A stretch of DNA of 33,972 nt, taken from Abiotrophia sp. HMSC24B09. GTDB lineage: Bacteria; Bacillota; Bacilli; Lactobacillales; Aerococcaceae. The notes under the pieces were generated by a model. It was not told where the DNA came from and searched no databases. It saw only the letters and a program-made list of their open reading frames with translations. A program made the position numbers and the translations under genes. Shown here in pieces: positions 22,437 to 33,972 of the stretch. The number at the start of each line of letters is the position of its first letter. Position 1 is the first letter of the stretch. The stretch lies in the NCBI RefSeq assembly GCF_001815865.1, contig NZ_KV822201.1:373-34344 (forward strand), given 5' to 3'.

Positions 22437-23816
22437 CTATTCCTCCTCCGCTACATTATTCAATGCTTCCTTAGACTTAGTTAGAATAGATGGCAGAATC
22501 AACACGATTGCTAATACTGCAGCGACTATATAGATACCGACTGAACCGACAGACTCTCCTACGCGTCCTAATAAAATCCCAAAGAGGCCAAAGTCAAAAT
22601 CTCCAAAGGTAGTATTGGCAAACCCTAGTTGGCCTAAGACTGGTAATAGAGTAGCAGGCAGGAAGGCAAGGAATAAACCATTAACAAATGAGCCAATAAC
22701 CGCACCTTTGCGCCCACCAGTTGCATTACCATAAATACCTGCAGTAGCCCCACAGAAGAAGTGTGGCACCATGCCTGGGATAATTAAGACACCGCCGATT
22801 GCGCCAAGAATAAACATGCCGATGAGTCCTCCGAGGAAGCTGAAGGCGAAGCCGATAATAACGGCCGTTGGGGCATATGGGAAGAATACTGCGCAGTCTA
22901 CAGCAGGAACTGCATTCGGAATGATCTTGGTCGCAATACCTTGGAAGGCTGGAATTAAGTCTGCCAGAATCATACGTACACCTGAGTATACAATGGACAC
23001 ACCCACTGCAAAGGTTAGCCCACTAATAACTGCAAAGATAAATGGATTCTTACCTCCAGCTAATTCTTGAACTGCCTGTGGGTTACGAACTAAACAAGCT
23101 ACTACTCCGACTAGATAGAAGGCAACCATCACAATCCCTGTAGAAATCGTGGTGTTTCTGAGGAAGCTCCATTTTTCAGAGATTTCTAATTCCTCAGTAC
23201 TTCTGCTATCTTTACCTACTTTCTCGCCAATCCAAGCTGATAAATAGTAGCCAAGGCTTCCAAAATGCCCCATGGCAATTTCATCACCGTCTGTCACCTT
23301 GAGGGTGTATCGTTGTCCGATAGCCGGTGAAATTGCAGACCAAGCACCTAGGAAGAAGCCACCAACTAAGACAAGCGTTACGCCTTTAAATCCGATGGCC
23401 CCTAACACTGCTGATAACAAGCAAGCCATGAAGAAACTATGATGACCGGTTAAAAAGATATACTTAAAGCGCGTGAATCTTGCAAATAAGAGGTTTAAGA
23501 CCAGGCCTACAATTAAGATAGACATGGTTTCTACACCTAAAATTTGTTGCGCCACACTGGTCACAGCCTCGTTATTAGGAACCACCCCAGTAATGCCAAA
23601 ACCTTCTTCAATTAATCTTGCTAAAGGTCCTAAGTTAGCTTGAATAACGCCCGCACCTGCCGCTAACATCAAATAACCTAAGACAGGCCCTAAGGTACCG
23701 GTTAAGACCTTATGTCCAGGCGTTTTTAACGCTACCAAGCCAATAAAAGCATTTAAGCCCATTAAGAAAGCCGGTTCACTTAAGATGTTTTGTAAAAATG
23801 TCAAAATGCCATTCAT
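22437..23816 (-). CDS. PTS ascorbate-type IIC permease
   Basis: A 459-residue polytopic membrane protein of the UlaA/SgaT family. About ten or eleven hydrophobic segments; recognisable motifs are NAFIGLVALKTPGHKVLTG-type start, LTGHHSFFMACLLSA, and VPHFFCGATAGIYGNATGG near the C-terminal third. This permease carries L-ascorbate or a related sugar acid or pentitol across the membrane while IIB phosphorylates it. It follows the IIB gene by 32 bases and precedes the aldolase. UlaA-type permeases are also used for other substrates, so ascorbate is not certain; the usual ula genes (lactonase, UlaD, UlaE, UlaF) are missing here. Confidence 0.9.
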   Translation of the reverse strand: MNGILTFLQNILSEPAFLMGLNAFIGLVALKTPGHKVLTGTLGPVLGYLMLAAGAGVIQANLGPLARLIEEGFGITGVVPNNEAVTSVAQQILGVETMSILIVGLVLNLLFARFTRFKYIFLTGHHSFFMACLLSAVLGAIGFKGVTLVLVGGFFLGAWSAISPAIGQRYTLKVTDGDEIAMGHFGSLGYYLSAWIGEKVGKDSRSTEELEISEKWSFLRNTTISTGIVMVAFYLVGVVACLVRNPQAVQELAGGKNPFIFAVISGLTFAVGVSIVYSGVRMILADLIPAFQGIATKIIPNAVPAVDCAVFFPYAPTAVIIGFAFSFLGGLIGMFILGAIGGVLIIPGMVPHFFCGATAGIYGNATGGRKGAVIGSFVNGLFLAFLPATLLPVLGQLGFANTTFGDFDFGLFGILLGRVGESVGSVGIYIVAAVLAIVLILPSILTKSKEALNNVAEEE

Positions 23817-23848
23817 TGTACTTCCTCCTTCTTTTAATGCTAGTTATA

Positions 23849-24130
23849 TTATTGATTCGCCATCTCTTTTAAGATTGGAACAAGTTCCGTTTCAATTTTC
23901 TTGCGATTGGTATAACTTGGCACGAGGCAAACTTTCGTACCTTCTGGGAATATATCTTTAAATTCCTTTACGGTTACATACAAATCTGCATTCTTACCAA
24001 CTGCTGCATTGGAATCGCATGATTCCACATCTACGTCAATCCCCAGATCCTTAGCAATTGTTTCTACCTTGAAACGTAGTAATAAGCTACTACCAATACC
24101 ATTACCACAAACAGTGACTACCTTAATCAA
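23849..24130 (-). CDS. PTS ascorbate-type IIB component
   Basis: A 93-residue cytoplasmic phosphocarrier. VTVCGNGIGSSLLLRF contains the phospho-accepting Cys8 in the P-loop-like turn of lactose/ascorbate IIB proteins. It adjoins the regulator gene with one base between stop and start (24132 and 24130), so translation is coupled. It passes phosphate from a IIA domain to the sugar held by the IIC protein. Confidence 0.9.
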   Translation of the reverse strand: MIKVVTVCGNGIGSSLLLRFKVETIAKDLGIDVDVESCDSNAAVGKNADLYVTVKEFKDIFPEGTKVCLVPSYTNRKKIETELVPILKEMANQ

Positions 24131-24131
24131 G

Positions 24132-26186
24132 TTACTCTCCTCCTTCCTCTATGATTTTGTCAATAATAGCCAATATTTCCCTTGGGTCAGAAGCCGCAAT
24201 TAAGGAATCAATTGCCTCTTCATCATCTAGAATTAAGGCCAACTCTTGTAAGGCTCTTAAGTGCGCAGTTGAATCTACTGCAGCTAAGACAAAGATTAAT
24301 TGAACCTTCTTGCCGTCATCACCCTCTTCAGAGAAATCGACAGGTTCTTTTACTTGTAATAAACTAATGCCTAGTTGATGCACGCCTGAATCAGGAGAGG
24401 CATGAGGTACAGCTACTTTGGGCGCCAAAACAATATATGGCCCTGTTTCATTAATGGACGCTATCATGGCCTGAATATACGATTCTTCAATATAGCCATG
24501 AGCAAGCAGTGGCTGAGCCGCCAGACCAACGGCATCTTGCCAATTACTCACACTGTCTACTTGTTGAATCAATTCTTCTTTTAATAGATCAGTCAAAGAA
24601 TCACCTCCTAATAATGGTTGATTGTTTTGAGCAAAAAGATAATGGATTAACTCATTTTTTAAGCCTTCTTCATTCTTGATAGTGGTATATTTGGCCACAA
24701 TTCCCATTAATTCGTCTATCGATACCACATCCTCTTTTTCCAGGTGCAAGTATTCATACACCCTTCGTTTTAAGAGGATTTTTTCAATAGAAGTCATTAA
24801 GGGCTTAACTAGGAAGACCTGGTCTTGACTTTCTAAATGAGTGGTTGAAAAAATAACTTGAACATCATCCCTCTCCATATTATCTACAGTCTTAAAATGA
24901 CTCCTTGAGATTGACTGGAATTCCATCCTTGGAAAGATTTTCTCCAATTCGGATTGCAATATCAAGGATGTACTGACCCCGTTGGGGCAGACGATCATTG
25001 CCCTTAAATCCTTCCCTTCTCTATGCTTGACTTGGGATTGTAAATACCCACCAAAATGTATTGTGAAGTAGGCAATTTCGTCGCTAGATAATGGTTTGCC
25101 CGTCATCTCTTCTAGAGGTTTTAAACTGCGTCTAATTAATTCGTATAGCGAACGGTATTCTCTCTTGATCTGATGGGTTAAGGGATTATGCAAAGAAATA
25201 TTGAACAAAAGACGATAATAAGACGGATACAAGTGGGCAAATAAATTCTTCCTGAAGTGAATTCCCATCGGGAACTCAAGACCCGTATTGGCTTTTACTT
25301 GTTTGATAATTTCGTCCATAATCTGCACTACTGTCGGATCAGGGTTTAAATCCAAGTTGCCTTGTAGGCATCCTGCTAGTCGCGATAGAATATAGTCTCT
25401 TTCTTTAGCCAGCCTCGGATATTCTTCTTCAAGTTCCTCCACTAGCTTCAATAGGGCTGTTTCCTTAATATTGCGGTAGTACTCTTGCTTTACTTGATAG
25501 TCGCCTTCAATCTCGATTTCATTCAGAACAGCAATCACGAGCGAAACTATTTTCACGTTTTCGAAAATAAAGATAAGCTGATATTTTTCACTCAACATTC
25601 GGATTTGAGAGAAGATGGCTGCGTCCTTAGTTGCTATGCGACATTCCTTGAGCACATAATCTAAGATAAATCGCCCACTCTCTAGACGCATTAACTTCTC
25701 AATCGTGCGCTCTAGTAATTGCCTTAGCTGACTTCCTGTGCCTTCCAAATAATAGCCCTCACTACGTCTATACTGTAATGAGATTGATTGATTTATTAGC
25801 AATTCCCGAATATCTTTCAAATCAGCTACCACTGAGTTTTTGCTCATTCGTAACAAGTCTTGCAAATGGTAGTTTGATATATATTCTGGATACAACAGCA
25901 AATAGAGAATAATCATATCCAGCCGTTCATGTTGAAAAATATAGGATCTACTGCTTATATCTACATGACCTAGTAGCTCGCCGCTTGAAATAGCAGGTAC
26001 TCTAATTAGGTCATTCTCAATTCTTATGTTTGGAAGTAATAAGTGACTCAGCGCTTCATTGATTCTCAGAATATCTGAAAGGATGCTTCTCCTACTACTA
26101 TTGGACAAATTCTCTAACTCCCCAATTGAAGAATTAGTATAATTCAGGAAAAATTGGTATTTCTTTATGAGCTCATTTGTAAACAC
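24132..26186 (-). CDS. BglG-family PRD regulator with IIB-like and IIA domains
   Basis: A 684-residue transcription activator of the MtlR/LicR type. N-terminal helix-turn-helix modules (about residues 1-160, including LRMSKNSVVADLKDIRELL), two PTS regulation domains (about 180-280 and 290-395, with conserved His such as MGIHFRKNLFAHLYP), a IIB-like domain with Cys400 (VCPNGVSTSL) and a C-terminal PTS IIA domain (about 545-684) with phospho-His595 (VPHASPDSG). Phosphorylation of these residues reports substrate uptake and carbon state. It heads its own operon, preceded by TAGGAGGG. No free-standing IIA gene is present, so its IIA domain may also feed the IIB protein; this is inference. Confidence 0.88.
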   Translation of the reverse strand: MFTNELIKKYQFFLNYTNSSIGELENLSNSSRRSILSDILRINEALSHLLLPNIRIENDLIRVPAISSGELLGHVDISSRSYIFQHERLDMIILYLLLYPEYISNYHLQDLLRMSKNSVVADLKDIRELLINQSISLQYRRSEGYYLEGTGSQLRQLLERTIEKLMRLESGRFILDYVLKECRIATKDAAIFSQIRMLSEKYQLIFIFENVKIVSLVIAVLNEIEIEGDYQVKQEYYRNIKETALLKLVEELEEEYPRLAKERDYILSRLAGCLQGNLDLNPDPTVVQIMDEIIKQVKANTGLEFPMGIHFRKNLFAHLYPSYYRLLFNISLHNPLTHQIKREYRSLYELIRRSLKPLEEMTGKPLSSDEIAYFTIHFGGYLQSQVKHREGKDLRAMIVCPNGVSTSLILQSELEKIFPRMEFQSISRSHFKTVDNMERDDVQVIFSTTHLESQDQVFLVKPLMTSIEKILLKRRVYEYLHLEKEDVVSIDELMGIVAKYTTIKNEEGLKNELIHYLFAQNNQPLLGGDSLTDLLKEELIQQVDSVSNWQDAVGLAAQPLLAHGYIEESYIQAMIASINETGPYIVLAPKVAVPHASPDSGVHQLGISLLQVKEPVDFSEEGDDGKKVQLIFVLAAVDSTAHLRALQELALILDDEEAIDSLIAASDPREILAIIDKIIEEGGE

Positions 26187-26204
26187 GTTCTCCCTCCTAT
26201 CTCT

Positions 26205-26233
26205 ATTATACTTAGGCTTTCTCTCGCCTTAAA
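26205..26233 (-). promoter_or_regulatory. Promoter of the PTS operon
   Basis: TATAAT on the minus strand at 26205-26210, with only a weak -35 (TTTAAG) about 17 bases upstream. The short leader (about 15 bases to the start region) and poor -35 fit activation by the PRD regulator. Confidence 0.55.
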
Positions 26234-26240
26234 CAGCCTT

Positions 26241-26284
26241 TGAGCACAATCTCATGCCTAATCTAGAACAGCAAATTGTGCTCA
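26241..26284. promoter_or_regulatory. Inverted repeat, probable activator site of the PTS operon
   Basis: TGAGCACAAT at 26241-26250 and ATTGTGCTCA at 26275-26284 are perfect 10-base inverted arms 24 bases apart. The site lies just upstream of the -35 region, the position used by MtlR-type PRD activators. The arms are too far apart for a usual terminator. Confidence 0.6.
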
Positions 26285-26544
26285 GTGTATCCCCTTTCAT
26301 TTAGGGACGTGTCTTGGCTTATTTTTAAGCCAAAAATGCCCTGTATGTGTGTAAACAGAAAAAGCCAGATAATCCCTAGCACAATGTAATGGTCCGAAAA
26401 CATTGAAAATGGAGATTAATCTGACTTATCTCAATTTTAACCTAAAAGTTGAATAATTAACAGTGGAAGATTGAGTTAGCGACATAAATATGTTAATAAT
26501 GCCTTAAAATATGCCCTGCAACAGCTTCAGCTTTCAGCTTACAT

Positions 26545-26720
26545 TTTGAGACACGTCGCGTTGGACTCCCAACGCGACATCACTACCTCCCAATACGACG
26601 TGGCTCACGTTTTTTCGCCCTTTTTGCCTCAGAATACTCGCTTCCTTGCCGTGCCATGTCGTGTTGAACTCCCAACGCGACATGGCTACCTCCCAACACG
26701 ACGTGGCGCCCCCTTTTACA
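26545..26720. repeat. 103-bp GC-rich repeat, second locus (about 1.6 units)
   Basis: GTCGCGTTGG-ACTC-CCAACGCGAC (26555-26578) is a perfect hairpin; the matching block recurs with GTCGTGTTGA starting at 26658, exactly 103 bases later. The CCAATACGACGTGG/CCAACACGACGTGG block and the TTTTTTCGCCCTTTTTGCCT block are conserved with the array at 16221-16760. The locus lies just after the lacZ terminator, as the first array lies just after DUF2922. Confidence 0.85.
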
Positions 26721-26721
26721 C

Positions 26722-26751
26722 AAAAAAACCACCCGCGCTACACGGGTGGTT
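26722..26751 (-). terminator. Terminator of the galactoside operon
   Basis: AACCACCCG at 26727-26735 and CGGGTGGTT at 26743-26751 form a perfect 9-bp stem, followed on the minus strand by seven T. It lies 12 bases after the lacZ stop. Confidence 0.9.
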
Positions 26752-26762
26752 GCCTATCTTCT

Positions 26763-30614
<3,852 letters not shown>

Positions 30615-30628
<14 letters not shown>

Positions 30629-31502
30629 GTTGATTCCCCACCTTTAGCTGAATAATTGAGAAGATAACCACCAGGAAGACAATGGCATAGGAGACAGCGG
30701 CCGCATAACCGAAGTCGGGTGTGAACTTGAAGCTAATATTGTAGATATACTGGGAGATGGTCAGGGTGGCATTCCCTGGCCCACCCTTGGTCAAGTTCAT
30801 AGGCTCGTCGAAGAGTTGCAAGGTCCCGATGGTGGAGGTAATCGAAGTGAAGAGAATGACCGGTCTTAAGAGGGGAACGGTCACGCTGAAAAAGGTCCGC
30901 CATTTGGAGGCCCCATCGACATCTGCTGCTTCATAGATTTGGGGGTCGATATTTTGCAGGGCAGCCAGGAAGAAGATCATATTATAGCCTGTCCAACGCC
31001 AAGTAATGGCAATAATGACCAGGACCTTAGCCCAGACTGGATGAGATAGCCACATAATGGGTTCACTGACAATGTGTAAATTCACTAGGAGCTGATTGAC
31101 AATACCCTCATTCCCAAACAAATACTTGAAGATCAGGGAATAGGCAACTAGAGAGGTGACACAGGGCAGGAAGACTAAGGTCCGGAAGACGCCCCGCCAT
31201 TTGAGTGTTTTCTGATTGAGCAAGACCGAGAAGAAGATGGCCAGAATGACCATGAGTGGCACTTGGAAAACCAGAAAAATCAGTGTGTTACCGAGGGCCG
31301 TCAAGAAGACCGGGTCACTGAGTAAGCGTTGATAGTTGGCTAAACCGACGAATTTGAGTTGGTTACCCTTCCCTGCCGATAGGGACAAGAGGAAGGTCTG
31401 TACCATAGGATAGAAGTAAAAGAGGCCAATCAAGAGGGTGGGTACTACGATAAAGCACCAACCCAGAATCTTGGTTCGGGCGAAGTGATTGAGTTTGAAC
31501 AT
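30615..31502 (-). CDS. Sugar ABC transporter permease (MalF/LacF-like)
   Basis: 295 residues from the ATG at 31502, which follows AAGGAGGT; a longer frame upstream would overlap the stem-loop and lacks a ribosome site. Six hydrophobic segments and the EAA loop YEAADVDGASKWRTFFSVTV (about residues 195-215) define the MalF-type partner of the next gene. It forms the membrane channel with the MalG-like subunit and receives sugar from the binding protein at 31570-32850. Confidence 0.9.
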
Positions 31503-31524
31503 CCTACCTACCTCCTTAAATAGA

Positions 31525-31561
31525 AGAGGCAACAAGTCTGTAGGGATGCCTTGTTGCCTCT
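31525..31561 (-). promoter_or_regulatory. Intra-operon stem-loop between binding protein and permease genes
   Basis: AGAGGCAACAAG at 31525-31536 and CTTGTTGCCTCT at 31550-31561 form a perfect 12-bp stem with a 13-base loop. There is no long T tract after it on the minus strand. It probably stabilises the 3' end of the binding-protein message or terminates part of the transcripts, so that the binding protein is made in excess. Confidence 0.75.
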
Positions 31562-31569
31562 GGATGTCA

Positions 31570-32850
31570 TTATTGAATTTGATTCTCTGCTTGTTGTTGG
31601 GCTTCAGTCAGCACTTGGTCTAGGTCTGCACCATTGAGGTATTGGTTGAAGGCATCAACAACAATACTTTCCATAGCGTAAGTATGTTCCCCGTAGTTAA
31701 CGGCAGGAATCTTAGTAGACCATTCAGCGAAGTCCTTATAAATCTTCTGATTACCAAAGTATGGTACCGCTTGGTCGTAGGCATCCGTCTTAAGGAGTGG
31801 TTGATAGGTCCCTAGGGCACCGACTTCCTTCATAATACGGCGGTAGAATTCTTCGCTAGAGCCGAAGGTCTTGCCAAGGAAATCAGCAGCTGCTTCCTTG
31901 CCCTTAACATTGAGGACATAGAAGGAAGACCCACCTAAGTTAGAGGCATTGACTGAGCCCGACACATTTTGGCGAGGCCAAGGCACTACCACCCATTGGC
32001 CAGATTGGCTAGCTTCAGCTGTCACAGATGGTGTAATCCAGTTACCTTGTGGCACAGTCGCAACGGTTCCTTTGTTGAAGGCCTGCAGCATTTGGCTCCA
32101 GTCATTGTGGACATTAAGCAAGCCCGCATCATTCATGGATTTGAGGGTACGGAAGGCTTCCTTAAGGGCTTCATTGTCCTTGAGGTTAGGTGCCTTGCCA
32201 TCTTCCGTCGTATACCAGCTACCGCTAGCATTAATCATGGCCCGCACTAGGCCTAAGTCTTTGAAGTCAACGGAAAGGAGTTTGGTCCCTGTCTTATCGT
32301 AGATATCTTGACCAATCTTTTGGAGTTGGTCCCAAGTGATGTTTTGCAGTTCTTCCACCTTGTGGCCAGACTGTTCTAAGAGGTCCTTACGGACATAGAG
32401 GCCCGTCACCCCAGTATCAAAAGGCACCGCATAGTGGGTATCCCCAATAGAAGTAGCTGCCACCTTATATGGTGCGAAGTCTTCTGCCTTGAAGAAATCA
32501 GAGAGTGGGAAGAAGCTATCTGGGTAAGCAGCTAGGAAGCTCTTAGCCCGGTAGTCTTCAATCAGGACGATTTGTGGTAAGCCATCGGTCACCCCAGAGC
32601 TGAGGGCTGTATTCAACTTCTGCACAATATCATCTTGCGCGTTCTCAACGATATTGAGCTTGAAGTCTGGGTGGTCTTTCTGATAGAGTTCTTGGGCGAT
32701 TTCTAGAGCCTTAATGTTGAACTTAGGGTCCCAGGCCCAGACCGATACCTCATCCGCAGCATGTGCAGTATGGCGTGGAGCGACTAGAAACGTGGTAAAA
32801 GTTGTCAAAAGCACCGTCAAGGTCATCATGATACGTGTAAACTTCTTCAT
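31570..32850 (-). CDS. Sugar ABC transporter solute-binding protein without lipobox
   Basis: A 426-residue extracellular binding protein of the MalE/family 1 type (VSVWAWDPKFNIKALE start, later FNKGTVATVPQGNWITP and GGSSFYVLN). It captures the sugar for the two permeases downstream. The N-terminus is a signal peptide of about 31 residues (MKKFTRIMMTLTVLL, then a Thr/Phe-rich core, ending HTAHA before ADEV) that looks like a type I site: there is no Cys in the first 40 residues, so no lipobox. In Gram-positive relatives this class is nearly always lipid-anchored. GAGGAGG precedes the ATG. It is the first gene of the operon, opposite the AraC-type regulator. Confidence 0.88.
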   Translation of the reverse strand: MKKFTRIMMTLTVLLTTFTTFLVAPRHTAHAADEVSVWAWDPKFNIKALEIAQELYQKDHPDFKLNIVENAQDDIVQKLNTALSSGVTDGLPQIVLIEDYRAKSFLAAYPDSFFPLSDFFKAEDFAPYKVAATSIGDTHYAVPFDTGVTGLYVRKDLLEQSGHKVEELQNITWDQLQKIGQDIYDKTGTKLLSVDFKDLGLVRAMINASGSWYTTEDGKAPNLKDNEALKEAFRTLKSMNDAGLLNVHNDWSQMLQAFNKGTVATVPQGNWITPSVTAEASQSGQWVVVPWPRQNVSGSVNASNLGGSSFYVLNVKGKEAAADFLGKTFGSSEEFYRRIMKEVGALGTYQPLLKTDAYDQAVPYFGNQKIYKDFAEWSTKIPAVNYGEHTYAMESIVVDAFNQYLNGADLDQVLTEAQQQAENQIQ

Positions 32851-32928
32851 CTTTCGTTAATCCTCCTCAATAATTGGGCGCCTTAGCCGACACACCTCGA
32901 GTCTGGTCAACTAGGTACCTGAAATGGT

Positions 32929-32986
32929 AACGCTTTATATTTACAGTGTATAGTCTTTTGGTTTTACAAGATATAGTGAAAGCGTT
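32929..32986. promoter_or_regulatory. Divergent promoter region with inverted AACGCTTT/AAAGCGTT sites
   Basis: AACGCTTT at 32929-32936 and AAAGCGTT at 32979-32986 are perfect inverted halves, centres 50 bases apart, between the binding-protein and regulator genes. The right half lies in GTGAAAGCGTTAAAC, close to the catabolite-responsive (CcpA) consensus, so both AraC-type and CcpA control are possible. Confidence 0.5.
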
Positions 32987-33015
32987 AAACTCTATGTCAT
33001 TTTGTTGCAACATGT

Positions 33016-33040
33016 CTCTGCTATACTAGGAGTAAGGAGG
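33016..33040 (+). promoter_or_regulatory. Extended -10 promoter and ribosome site of the AraC-type gene
   Basis: TGC-TATACT (TATACT at 33022-33027) has the TG one base before the -10 box; the -35 region is weak. AAGGAGG at 33034-33040 precedes the ATG at 33049 by eight bases. Confidence 0.6.
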
Positions 33041-33048
33041 CGAGACCT

Positions 33049-33897
33049 ATGCGACAATTATGGCAACATTTCGACTATGGACTGACGGATCTGCAGTTTG
33101 ACGAGTGTGGCATCCAACAGTTCGAACCCTATCAGGTCTACCAATACACCGTCTATCAACCCTACATTATTCACTGGATTGCCTCAGGCAAAGGTAGCCT
33201 AGAAGTCGACAACCACTGCTACCCCCTGACTGCCAATCAAGGCTTCATTCTCAGACGAGGTCAGCAAGTCAAATACTATGCCGATGGCAAGGAACCCTGG
33301 CGCAACTACTGGATTGGCTTTAGTGGCCAGCGTTTGGAAGATTTCCTGCAATTTACCCAGTTGGCTGATGCCCACTGTATTCAGTTCCAGGATGAGGGGC
33401 AATGCCAGGCCATCATTCAAGATATCTGCCACTATAGCCTGTCCCAGACTCAGGATGCTAATACCTTCTATTGGCAAATGATGAAGGTCTTCGACTTCCT
33501 CTACCATGCCCATCTAGAGCTGGTCAGCCTGTCAGCCCCCCGCCAGCAAAGTAACTCTTCGCCCGCAGAGGTAGCCACCGCCTACATCTACGCCAACTAT
33601 GCTCGTCCCATAACAGTTGAGTCCATCGCTCAGTATATTGGCATGAGCCGCAGCGCCCTCTTCCGCCTCTTTCGACAACACTATCGCCAGTCGCCCAAGC
33701 AATTCCTGATGGAGACTCGCCTGCGTCAAGCCAGGCAACTCCTAGTTGAAAGCCAAGACTCTATTAAGACCATTGCCGCTAGCGTCGGCTACTCTGATCA
33801 GCTAGTCTTCTCCAAAATCTTCAAAAAAACCTTCGGCCTCAGCCCCAGCGACTACCGCGACTGCGCCGGCGAACCAGATTATATGGGGAAAGGATGA
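33049..33897 (+). CDS. AraC-family transcription regulator (MsmR/RafR-like)
   Basis: A 282-residue regulator. The N-terminal 150 residues form an AraC-type cupin that binds the effector sugar (HWIASGKGSLEVDNHCYPLT, then GFILRRGQQVKYYADG). The C-terminal 100 residues carry two helix-turn-helix motifs (ITVESIAQYIGMSRSALFRLF and IKTIAASVGYSDQLVFSKIF) and the family signature GLSPSDYR. It is divergent from the binding-protein operon and should activate it when galactoside or its metabolite is present. The extended -10 promoter drives it. Confidence 0.93.
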   Translation: MRQLWQHFDYGLTDLQFDECGIQQFEPYQVYQYTVYQPYIIHWIASGKGSLEVDNHCYPLTANQGFILRRGQQVKYYADGKEPWRNYWIGFSGQRLEDFLQFTQLADAHCIQFQDEGQCQAIIQDICHYSLSQTQDANTFYWQMMKVFDFLYHAHLELVSLSAPRQQSNSSPAEVATAYIYANYARPITVESIAQYIGMSRSALFRLFRQHYRQSPKQFLMETRLRQARQLLVESQDSIKTIAASVGYSDQLVFSKIFKKTFGLSPSDYRDCAGEPDYMGKG

Positions 33898-33940
33898 CGT
33901 TTGGGCTAGTTTGGTGATTTGTCGGAGGCTTCTGGCCGAG

Positions 33941-33972
33941 CTAGTGGTCCACTTTAAAGAGTGGACCACTAG
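33941..33972. repeat. GTGGTCCACT-type palindrome, right copy
   Basis: CTAGTGGTCCACT at 33941-33953 and AGTGGACCACTAG at 33960-33972 are perfect inverted arms around TTTAAA-like six bases. It lies 43 bases after the AraC-type gene and is cut by the window edge. Its opening GAGCTAGTGGTCCACT matches the left copy at 1-33 read on the minus strand. Confidence 0.6.

Larger units (their letters stand above)
26187..26540. other. Regulatory intergenic region upstream of the PTS operon
   Basis: Besides the promoter and inverted repeat listed separately, this gap holds a perfect hairpin TTGGCTTA-TTTT-TAAGCCAA at 26314-26333 and AT-rich sequence with no gene. The hairpin lies upstream of the promoter and may be a plus-strand terminator relic or a further protein site. 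Confidence 0.5.

Overview
This window looks like a chromosomal segment of a low-to-moderate GC Gram-positive bacterium of the order Lactobacillales. Support comes from strong AGGAGG-type ribosome sites, PTS and ABC sugar operons of lactic-acid-bacterial type, a DUF1659/DUF2922 gene pair and a TnpW-type ICE gene. A member of the Aerococcaceae is my guess, but the sequence alone does not prove the family. Almost everything is on the minus strand; the only convincing plus-strand gene is the AraC-type regulator at the right end.

Layout, left to right. (1) 1-2820: a membrane-protein paralogue family (an intact short copy, a 13-codon remnant and a long internally duplicated copy). A SnoaL/NTF2-like gene and a TnpW-like ICE relic lie between the copies. 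(2) 3013-14497: an AT-rich, eight-gene defence island. One unit encodes a C5-cytosine methyltransferase and a protein with an NgoFVII-type C-terminal region. After an intrinsic terminator and a new extended -10 promoter comes a second unit: Z1/SF2 ATPase, GHKL (MutL/MORC-like) ATPase, two proteins I do not recognise well, a PLD nuclease and a second C5-cytosine methyltransferase. The Z1 + MutL-like core matches what I remember of Mza (mzaABCDE) and of the MORC-linked restriction-modification systems, but I see no AIPR protein. PLD restriction components and two methyltransferases surround the core instead. This is the main candidate for an under-described system. (3) 14557-20101: a cassette reading XRE regulator, DUF3102-like protein, ORF6C-like protein, sigma-70-like factor, DUF1659, DUF2922, coiled-coil membrane protein, holin-like protein and CHAP + Cpl-7 cell-wall hydrolase. 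A 103-bp GC-rich tandem repeat interrupts it. It looks like a sigma-controlled lysis or release module without phage structural genes. (4) 20508-21344: an EcsC-like protein. (5) 21620-26284: an ascorbate-type PTS operon (PRD regulator with IIB-like and IIA domains, IIB, IIC, transaldolase-family aldolase). (6) 26541-33972: a galactoside operon (ABC binding protein, two permeases, GH2 beta-galactosidase) with a divergent AraC-family regulator. A second locus of the 103-bp repeat lies just after lacZ.

How the genes work together. In the island, the methyltransferases probably mark self DNA, while the Z1 and GHKL ATPases license or position the PLD and B3-type nuclease components on unmodified DNA. 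In the sugar loci, the solute-binding protein and permeases import a galactoside that LacZ cleaves in the cytoplasm, and the PTS imports and phosphorylates an ascorbate- or pentitol-like sugar that feeds the aldolase. Several families of GC-rich palindromes (103-bp units, GAGCCAGTCCA-type hairpins and GTGGTCCACT hairpins at both window edges) are scattered between genes.
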